A stretch of DNA of 64,000 nt. Source: Rhodocollybia butyracea. Its lineage: Eukaryota > Basidiomycota > Agaricomycetes > Agaricales > Omphalotaceae. Below are positions 55,748 through 64,000 of this stretch, in pieces. Under the pieces are notes generated by a model. That model made no database searches and was not told the DNA's origin. It worked only from the letters and a program-made list of their open reading frames with translations. The translations under genes and the position numbers were made by a program. Where the stretch lies: the NCBI GenBank assembly GCA_015501585.1, contig JADNRY010000099.1:62001-126000 (forward strand), written 5' to 3'. The first letter of the stretch is position 1; the number at the start of each line of letters is the position of its first letter.

Positions 55748-57067
55748 TCACTCTGTCATCGGCTGGTCTTCAGCTGCGGTTGGCTTGTATAATTTCTGAA
55801 ACTCAGCCAAAATTGTCTTCCATTCCTCTGCCATTTTCTCAGCCTTCTCCTTGGCCTTCTCTCCCTCCTCACTAGGTTCACCCTTAAAAGGTACAAAGTG
55901 GTCCTGACCTGGCTTGCCTTTGCTAATGGCAGTGTACCATTGGTTGGTATCGGACCCCTTGCCCCCTGGGAGTAGCTTCCGACCCCCATCAGTATACCCA
56001 TCTAGCAAAGCATATATGAGGAACGCAAGGAAAACCAGATCCCAGCGAGTACTCACTACCGCCTGCGAACCACCCAAAACACGGATTCACATCAGTACAC
56101 TCCACTGGCAGTCCGGTGATTTTGAAATAAACCCATTCCCGTTTGTCTTTCGATGGTGCATATGGACCTTTGTAGGTTATTCCAGCCTCCGTATTATCCA
56201 AGGCATTGAGCATTGTGCTCATGCTTGACCTTTTTCCCTGTGGGAAGTTAGTAGTGTCGCTGGTTCCCAGGTCTGCACCTTTTATATCAATGAAGGTCAC
56301 GGTGGCAATAAATTTGGCCTGACAATATGTGAGTATTAGGTATAATGACGATCCGGCTTGTGGTACCATAAAGTTCAACTTAAACTCATCCAGAAGGCCA
56401 CGCCATTCTTTTCGCCTCGATGGTAACTGTTCCACTTTTTTCTTTGACGGGTTGTTGTCGTTATCGAGATTGGGTTCGCCAAAAAACTCTTGAAACTGGT
56501 TCCAGCCTGGGAGACCTTTGCTAATGCCTATATACAGCGAGCCCGGCCTCCCTTTTCCATTTCTTTTAATATCTAGCAAAGCACTTATGAGAAAGACAAG
56601 GAAAACGAGATTCGGGAACAAGTACTACTTCCATGTGCTATCCATCCAAAACATGGATTAGCATCAGTGCACTCCTTTGGCACTCCAACGATTGTGAAGT
56701 AACCCCATTTCGGCCCATCGGGCCCGGGGGCTCTTGTCCATGAACCTTTATAGTCGACCTTTTTGCTCAACTGCACTCCGGATACTGTGGTGAGCGTTCT
56801 GGTGAAGCACAATCTCGAGGCCTCTTCTGTGTCCCCGAGGGTGGGTCTACCTGAGAGTCTGTCAATGAAGGTAACAGTGGCCAACATCTAGCAGGATGTG
56901 AGCCTTAGGTACAGTATGATTCACCAGTATCAAACCCTTACTTTAAACTTCCGCCGTTGTATTGCTAGACCCACAGGTCTTTCTGGTTTTTCATCCACTG
57001 GTAGAGGGCACACAGCAAGTATCGAGCTAGCAATGACCGAAAAGAGAAGAGGAGTGATAAAGCGCAT
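55748..57067 (-). CDS. Secreted protein built of a duplicated two-exon module (A-B-A'-B')
   Basis: Five exons: 57,067-56,942; 56,887-56,629; 56,572-56,367; 56,318-56,060; 56,001-55,748. Introns are 54, 56, 48 and 58 nt, all GT-AG, and all phases agree, giving 367 aa with no lesion. Exon 1 encodes a signal peptide (MRFITPLLFSVIASSILAVC). Exons 2 and 4 are both exactly 259 nt and are paralogous (LATVTFID ... CTDANPCFGWIAHG; IATVTFID ... CTDVNPCFGWFAGG). Exons 3 and 5 are also paralogous (YIGISKGLPGWNQFQEFFGE, EWRGLLDEF; YTAISKGKPGQDHFVPFKGE, EWKTILAEF). The intron phases (0-1-0-1) are those expected for duplication of an exon pair. I do not recognise the family. The signal peptide and size suggest a secreted effector-like or wall protein, by inference only. 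Confidence 0.8.
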
Positions 57068-58984
57068 TTTTGATAATTGTATCAAGTGAATGGTGATATT
57101 ACAGCTTGCCAGCAAACTGTATTCGAGTGGGAGATTGGTGGGAGACTCGGAGTCACTGAACCCGCAGAACTACTGGAATATTTCCATCCACAAGCTGCTT
57201 TTTATAAGGACTTATAGTGGATATGATTGGTCAAACTCGGACCCACCCGTAAGTCAGCTCCCCCTGTGAGTAATGTATTACAGTTCCACCCTGTAGGTAC
57301 TGTATGACAGCCCCCCCCTGTAAGAATAAGTTCATCATTCCATGGGAATGATTGAGGAATGACTCTGTACACAGGATGGTCCCAGAGCTGAGTGTTCAAA
57401 CATTGTTAGATCACAAGCCAATGTTAACGTTGGCAACGTCAGCTGTACAGGGCCTACTACAGGCAGTGACTTTGTGACTTGGCAGTTCATTTCCGAGCTC
57501 AGGAACTTACACATTAGCATAAGGGGGCAAGCATAGGCGGCCATAAGGTCTGAGTACTGTTAACCGCGAATCGCGATTCTATGATGGCGTGGTGGCAAAA
57601 GTGATTAGACGCCAGTACACTGACTTGCCATCGGTTTCCATCAGTCAGACGTCATATTCAATCAAACAGCACTGGCCTTGAGTGAGGAGTTGCGCAGCAG
57701 TACACTGACTTGACCTTTCATTCAAGGAGTCAGTGTCTTGCACTCAATGGTCGTAGTATTGGTTAGGGGTTAGGGGTCAGTATTGTTTGATCATTGAATG
57801 ACTTTTGATTCACTGGAAACACTTTGAAGAACCGAAATGAAGTCGCTGGATCATCTTCCTTGATCCAACCATTGACAGGCCTCCTCAGTGTAATATATGT
57901 TTGTAGACTCGTTATCCTCGATCGAATGCCCCGAAAGTTGACAAAAGATCGGGCAAGTGAGACTTCCATTCCTCCGACTAGTATTTTTCCTCTGTTCAAC
58001 AACTGTTCAATCTACATCGCGCATCCCAGATGAACGGTGACCATCTGGAACCTACATGAATGCTATTTTATGTACATAGTAGTTCAAAGTAGTGCCACCC
58101 GTATGAATATCTAGCGAAATGTTGAGTAATATCCGAAGTGTATAAGGATTTCCTTCTTGACTCTGCCTCGCCGGTTGGGCCCGATGATGAGCATCACCAC
58201 ATCATTGGGCCAGAGATGTAAATGATATCGTCGTGAGGAGATAACATTTACTCCTGATGCCTTTAGGAGTACAGTTCTGGTGTATCGGGAGCCTTCGCTG
58301 AATGAAAGATGTGTCTTGTGTGGGAGACTCGTCACTATGGACTCGACGGATGTTACGGTATGTTTCGTTTCTAGTCCCTGTTTTAAAAGTTTTGTAGCTG
58401 AGTGTTCTATTTGTGGGACTGCTCTCACCATTGAATCGGCTTTGCTGCATAGGTTCTTTTATCAGCTTGCTTAGTTTCTGACTCTTTCACTAAGGCATAT
58501 AGATGTTACCCATAGTGTGCGGCGGAGATATGCCTGTCGTTACTGTTCCAAGACATTTACTTACTTATACACGGCCAAGTGGCGCCACGAACAAGCAAAA
58601 CATAATCAGTAAACAGGTAAACAGGTCTGAAACAGGTTGTATTATGCATACATTAGGGGAGGTTAGGAGTAAAGGACTCCTGGATACGAGGCTACGTTTC
58701 GGATTAAATTTCCAGGCTACTTACGCTGACAAGGTAAATCTAGTTTCGAAGTAATAAACTTTTTTCGGATGAATCCCTTCTTCCATCGACAAAGGTCGAA
58801 GGGTACAAGAAAGATGCGCGTGACAGGCTGGAACGGCGGTGTCCCCGCCGCACCTCGAAACAACTACTGGTTCCAGTGAACCTGGTGGACGAGCCAGTAT
58901 ATAAATCTTTGGGCTCGAACATATGCATAATATTGATGTATAAGAGATTGTCAAGGGTGTCCCAGCACCAGCTCATTAGTAAAA
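57068..58984. other. Intergenic region upstream of the secreted-protein gene
   Basis: The first few hundred bases should include its promoter; no specific box can be assigned. 'cagtacactgacttg' occurs twice (near 57,614 and 57,699). Near 58,280-58,474 a plus-strand ORF with two Cys pairs (CVLCGRL; CSICGTAL) could be a zinc-binding remnant. Nothing else recognised. Confidence 0.35.
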
Positions 58985-59128
58985 GCGTGTTGAGGAAAAT
59001 AAAGTGAAAGCTCCAACACCAAAGGCGTGATTGGTGAGGGTTCGAAGCTCGGGTGGTCGTATTCCTGTTTCGTTTGAGGACCTGGCGTTTGCAGATCATT
59101 CGTAACTTGGTGGATATCTCGCGTCTAA
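58985..59128. repeat. Repeat R2, copy 2
   Basis: Matches 29,370-29,515. Here it abuts R1 directly; at 29.5 kb it runs into unrelated sequence. Confidence 0.7.
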
Positions 59129-60990
59129 GGGCTGAATGGTTAGTAATGTGCGACTTCAGCAAGCAATTATGCTCACTACTTTGACCCATTACTATAATCT
59201 GGAGTTCGTTGCTGTCGTTGTTGTCATTGTTGTCGTGAATTATTGAACATTCGTTGGCTATATCTCATCGCTTCTCTCCGCACCACTACGTAAGTGTCAA
59301 GTCTTAGTACCAAGAATTGAGCAGATGGCAACAGTTACTCAATCTTTTTCCTCTCCGTTCGCCATGAAACTGAACTTGGAGCTTACTTAACCTATCTTGA
59401 AAGGCGAGGGAAGAATCGAGGATCTTTTCTTGCTCGAGATGTACCCAGTAGCGTGAAGTTGTCTGTAGGAGCGTATGAGTGTATCCTCTAGATCTTCGGA
59501 CTAAGGATAGAGATGTCCCGGTTCCGACTTGAAGTACCAAGGTACGTGTACAACATCTACTCACCATTACTCTAGCGGACAAATCATACCTGATGAAAAG
59601 CAGTGAAAAAGACACGGAAAAGACAAGTCGACTGTAGTGCTGCATTGTCATTGTACGTAGTGCGTAGTTGAAACAAAGGAAACGCAACACATTCGTGTCC
59701 CAGGTTGTCGGTATAATGTCTTGGTGTTTACCGGAAGACCTCCCATGCAACCTCCGTAATGTCCAACCCTCTGTACCTCTACATCCAGCGACTTTTCGTC
59801 TCAGTCTCTCTCGCGCAACATTACCATATACCCACATCGAAAGCGGAAGATGCACTCGTGATAGACGCGACATGCGCTGGATAAACAGGCAAAACTCCTT
59901 GAAATTGTCGAGAATGTCGGCTTCTGATCCGCGGGTGCTGTATGTCGCAGAGGAGCATAGTAGATATCAGGCCGGGCGGTAGAAGGCGGTAGATACCTTG
60001 TATAAAGTTCTATTGTTGATGAGATACGCGATGATGCATGATGTGTCGGTGGGTCGGACGCCCTCGGGTAAACGTAATCCTGTAAGCGGTTTGTCCTCTG
60101 CAGTGGTGACTTCGGCCTCGACATCGAGAGTTTTGCAGCATCTCAAGCTCAAGGCGTACAACGGACGCGGTGAGGACGACATCTACAGAGACATCGTACG
60201 GTTGGCTTTTTCTTTCTTGCATACTTCATAGGTGCGTCCATGACTGAACGTAGCAATGGTATCAGGAGACGGTGGTGGCTGGGCTTCGGTGGCAAGGGAG
60301 ATGATTGATTACGAAGAGCGAGAGGCTGTGTGAAAGATACAGACAAGGTTGGCCGCACGGGTGCCGGTGATCAGCGAGAGCTTGAACAGATCGAGTTTTC
60401 GTAGAAAATAGAAGGCGGTATCGGTCAAAGGCAAAACGGAAGTAATTGACTTACAGATGCTACAACCAGCTCCCGTGCCGCATTTAAGAATCGGCTAAAT
60501 AGACTCTTCAGCAACGCATCCAAAACAGCTCCACATCCAAAATACTCATATCGCTCCCAAATCTGCATGCTCCGCAAACAGTGCTCCACCGTATGGCCGA
60601 GCTGGCTCGTATAAACATGACAGTGTAACTACTATTTGTGGCTTCGAAGAACCAATGCTCTCTTTTTGCACAATATCATCATAGTTTGCATTGTTACTTC
60701 TTTTAATCGTCTTAGGACCAGAAGGCTTGAGGACACGCAAAAGACAGCAAAAGACTGGTCAGAAGCGGAGCGTAACTACTTAGGGTTAAACGGCGTGGGG
60801 TCACTTCTGATAAGATTGCTGTCCAAAAGTAACACTCAAATTTAAATTTGAAACTTTTGGATGTGTTGCTGAAGCTCTAATGTTGACGTTGACTTTGTCT
60901 GACGAATCGGATGAGGACCAGCAGAGGTTTGGCTGAAAAACATCATTTGGTTGTGGAAAGGTGTAACCGGCCCGCAATGATTGCCGTTCA
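59129..60990. repeat. Repeat R1, copy B, uninterrupted
   Basis: Aligns with the four pieces of copy A (35,159-44,850), for example 'gtgcgacttcagcaagca', 'ctttttcctctccgttc', 'agattttcgtag'-type words such as 'gagttttcgtagaaaatag', and 'ccagcagaggtttgg'. On the minus strand ORFs at 60,250-59,304 are partly conserved with copy A but shifted between frames. It is probably a decayed gene or transposon; I cannot name the class. Confidence 0.65.
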
Positions 60991-61222
60991 CGCGCGCCAG
61001 AATTCGAAGAAAATTGTTCACTGCCATCCAAATATTCAATATTTCAATATTCACTGCTCAACTCGTTCTCAATGGAAATTCTTTTGAAAGGTATGCATTA
61101 TCATCCCTTGAGGCCACTTTGCCTCACGAAGTCAAAAACCTGTTGAGGCTCATGATAATCCTGTGGTGTTTGGAAAGTGTAGATATATAACACTGTGCAG
61201 AACGTCAAATCCTTCCAAAGAA

Positions 61223-63306
61223 ATGCTCATCGCAGTGCTCTTTTACCTCATACGGGAAGGATTCGCTCTTCCTACCCCAGCCCTCGACGTCAACCCCAGT
61301 GGATTCTCTCAGGTCGCTCCAAATACTAGTTCTACTCGTTCTGTCCCTGGGATTATCTGGAGCTGCCTCACAACGATCTTTACATGTACCTGGGTTGCAG
61401 TTCATCCCAATATTCCATCCCATCATGACTCTGATCAGGATCTCTGGTGGCGAAGAGTCAAGATACTAGCTGTGGCACTGATTGCTCCAGAATATATAAT
61501 CTTGTGGGCAGCAAATCAATTGCGGTCTGCGAGAAGAGCTGTAAAAGAGTTACATAATTATCCCAGTTGTAAGTTTTGAATGCTGCTGTATTTTTTTGTC
61601 CTCACGTCTCTACAGGCTCTGATTGGACACTCACTCATGGGATGTTTCTAGTCATGGGTGGGTTCATGCTCACCAAAGACTCTGCAGCTGGAGAGGTTAT
61701 TGGGGTCTTACAGGCATCGGAACTAGTCACCCTTCTGAAGGAAAACTCCATCGCTTTACCTTCCATCTCTAGCTCTGAGATCATGGACAAAAGCAAAGGA
61801 GATGTAGTGTCGAAGACACTTGTTCTGGTTCAGACAACTTGGTTTATGGCTCAGGTCATATCTCGAGCATTTCAACATCTACCTATCACGGAGCTCGAGA
61901 TTACTACTGTAGCTTTCGCCTCTCTCAACATACTGACTTACATCTTATGGTGGAAAAAGCCGTTGGATGTTCGTCATCCAATCCTATTATCAATGCAGCC
62001 TCGCCAGGATATGGAGTTTTCCGACCCGGACGCTCTTCAAGAGGTTTCAGACATTCCTTTCAACAACCAGATGTTCCAATTCCCCTTGCAAGCCGTTGCT
62101 GGCTTTTCGACTGACTTCTTTGATGCCAACTTTTTTTCTGATGCATTTGTATCAACCAGGTTTGCGTTATCCCGGATTGACCTATCATTACCCTTGGTTG
62201 AACCCGGTATTTTGTCAGACACTGGCAGCAGTATTAAAAAAGACACTAGGACTGATGGAGGGAATACAGGAGGAAGGGAGAAAAACAACAAAGATAAGCA
62301 ATCCATCGAGGACCCTTTTTATCCTTTGTATAGATTAGGTGACAACTTGGTTGCATTGGATGTAACACTTCCTTCCTTCGAAAAGTTCCCACTACATTAT
62401 GACTTCTGTAACTCCACTGCTGTTCCTGATGATGCTGATATTGCGGATGCAGGAGCTTCCTAGCTATCCTTGGCTGTGCCTGCGCAGGTTGCAGATCGGG
62501 ATCCATCACATTGCGAAACTTCCGTTCCATCTTCGGAGTCCATATGTACAGAAGGTCCGAGTCCGATCGGGGATAGGAACCGAGATCTGCTGAGGCCAGA
62601 GATCACACTGGTCAACTCAGACTCGAGTACTCTTCACCTTCGCCTTCCGCTTCCGCTTTCATTGTTAGAGCATGTCAAGCGGTATATCAACCGTGTTTGT
62701 ATGAGATTCGGCCTATCCCCATTTACATTTGTTAAGCCTTGGTCGCGCGAACGCAATGTGAACACTATGAGCCGTGAGTCTGTTCAGTTCTTACTGAACA
62801 TAACGACTCGAATGTCCCCGGCCACTCAACTTGATTCCACAAGCTTCCCTAACTTGAAGTTCACAACCCGCGTCCCTACTTTCTACGGAGGTCCGCCACT
62901 TCACATTTCTGACTTTTATCCCATTAACAGAAATGGTGCCTTGTATCTCACGTACTTGGAGATGTTTCTCGGAGCCATATTCGGCGCTATTCACTGCATA
63001 GGGTGGACTTTTCAGTTCCCAACGAACATGGAAAGAGTACTGTGGCGGACAACCTCGCTCTGCATGACCCTCGTTCCCTTAATGTTCATGACTGTTGTTG
63101 GGGTAATATGTGTTCCCCAGAGATACAGATTATTGAAGATGGACAGGATCCTTATCCCCATATGTGCATGGATTAACCTTGTGAGTTTTATGGCTTACAT
63201 CGTAGCAAGACTCGGCACCTTTGTTCTTGCCTTCACTCTCCTTCGAGATCTTCCCTTGGCTGCGCTACAAGAATTACCATGGACTACTTTCATCCCTCAT
63301 GTATAG
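61223..63306 (+). pseudogene. Conserved basidiomycete multi-pass membrane protein, one in-frame TAG
   Basis: Exon 1 (61,223-61,568) starts MLIAVLFYLIREGFALPTPA (signal-like) and has the family block GIIWSCLTTIFTCTWVAVHP followed by WWRRVKILAVALIAPEYIIL. A 47-nt GT-AG intron (61,569-61,615) precedes exon 2: GSDWTLTHGMFLVMGGFML, the motif SSEIMDKSKGDVVSKTLVLV, QTTWFMAQVISRAFQHLPIT, ELEITTVAFASLNILTYILW and WWKKPLDV. After a variable linker a TAG (62,461-62,463) interrupts, but the same frame stays open to 63,306 with three or four more helices (YLEMFLGAIFGAIHCIGW; SLCMTLVPLMFMTVVGVICV; ILIPICAWINLVSFMAYIVA). The order is that of a well conserved Agaricomycete family of unknown function. Without the TAG the product would be about 678 aa. 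It is either a recent pseudogene, a base error, or a readthrough gene. Confidence 0.78.
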
Positions 63307-64000
63307 GTTCAGTTTTGAGTCTCTGTAGGGCCTTGATAAGGCTAAGGCCTCAAGGCCTCAAGTACGTATGGGCGTATTGTGTGTTCCTAGTGCGTAAGAA
63401 CGGATAGAATATAAATATTTATCTTTATTGCTGATGGGATATGCGATCAGGGTGTGTCGGCGTTCGTCTCTCTGGGTTTGACGCCAGGGTTCTAATCCCA
63501 CCGTTGCGAATGAAAAAGATCAGATTGACTGAGCTGGCGGAGTGCTTGGTTGAGAAAATTCCAGCGAGATGGCTGAGTTATTTGTCGACACGGCGGTCAA
63601 ACCGAAACAAGCTGGTCATAATCCAGTTCTTTGATCGGCCGCCTGCTTGTGGCTTCGAAAACCGGTCAATCGAGAAAAATTGCAAGGGGGGGGTCTACAC
63701 TTTCACAGGAGTATTAGTACGCCTGAGGGCCAGAAGTCGGGGTGACCAAGTCTAACCTGTTTGAGCCAATGTGTCACTGTGAATTGAGCTGGCTTAATCG
63801 TCTGACGACACATTCTATGCAAAACGTTTTTTGGGACTACTACACGCAACAACTATTGCAGTCATCATTAACCCCACATGCAGAAGCTCATGACTTCAAT
63901 CTAGTTCCTCAATTTGAAGCTGAGGAACTAGGATCTATTGAGATTGAATAAATATGGACACCAATGAATGAAAGTATAGCTATACTACAAACCTGGGACT
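63307..64000. other. Window edge, nothing firm
   Basis: A small fragment near 63,425-63,465 resembles R1 ('gatgggatatgcgatcag'). A 69-codon plus-strand ORF (63,742-63,951) ends with an acidic stretch but cannot be assigned. Confidence 0.3.

Noticed and set aside
63460..63560. tRNA-like words (gggttctaatccc; ctggcggagtgcttgg)
   Set aside because: B-box-like and A-box-like words are in the wrong order and no cloverleaf forms.

Overview
The window looks like a repeat-rich, transposon-dominated stretch of a basidiomycete (Agaricomycete) nuclear genome. The basis is the many ~45-70 nt GT-AG introns, protein families I know mainly from mushroom-forming fungi (DUF2235-WD40 proteins, DUF6698-like proteins, multi-pass membrane proteins with an ALTQ...TLIVV tail, Plavaka/KDZ-type transposase tails), a DIRS/Ngaro-like retroelement and an Agaricomycete-type Gypsy pol. 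A Ceratobasidiaceae-like (Rhizoctonia/Ceratobasidium) source is possible but only a guess. No prokaryotic features are present. All splice models are read by eye.

Layout. 1-3.5 kb: degraded dispersed repeats (family F1) and an unassigned long ORF. 3.9-5.4 kb: broken multi-pass membrane protein gene. 6.5-7.4 kb (minus): single-pass membrane protein with a Ser/Pro/Gln stalk and one in-frame TAG. 8-11.7 kb: alternating copies of repeats F2 and F1. 12.8-16.2 kb: decayed DUF2235-WD40 gene. 16.5-19.2 kb: poly-A ladder, a decayed minus-strand gene cluster and a truncated coding piece. 19.2-26.2 kb: large LTR-type element with ~2-kb LTRs and no visible pol, carrying an antisense 8-exon gene; a solo LTR sits inside its right LTR. 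26.2-29.3 kb: 3' half of a Gypsy pol (RNase H, integrase) followed by an intact antisense two-exon gene and the start of a 3' LTR. 30.4-32.6 kb: Mutator-like element with 9-bp target duplications. 34.1-34.5 kb: CACTA-type MITE. 35.2-44.9 kb: a repeat (R1) split by three nested insertions, the largest a 7.1-kb TIR element that carries an F-box/transposase-tail chimera (minus) and a DUF6698-like gene ending in a micro-exon array (plus). 46-50.7 kb: decayed DIRS/Ngaro-like retroelement whose tyrosine recombinase is broken by a foldback element. 51-54.6 kb: nested inverted-repeat elements, one of them tRNA-like. 55.7-57.1 kb (minus): an apparently intact secreted-protein gene made by duplication of a two-exon module. 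59.1-61 kb: a second R1 copy. 61.2-63.3 kb: a conserved membrane protein gene with one in-frame TAG.

Most coding sequence is transposon-borne or decaying. The parts that look intact or nearly so are the secreted-protein gene (55.7-57.1 kb), the antisense gene behind the Gypsy pol (28.4-28.9 kb), the antisense gene in the LTR element (21.3-23.6 kb, one probable 1-nt lesion) and the 61-63 kb membrane gene (one stop). The strongest candidates for something undescribed are the two antisense, spliced, non-pol genes carried by LTR-type elements, the cargo of the 7.1-kb TIR element, and the micro-exon array.
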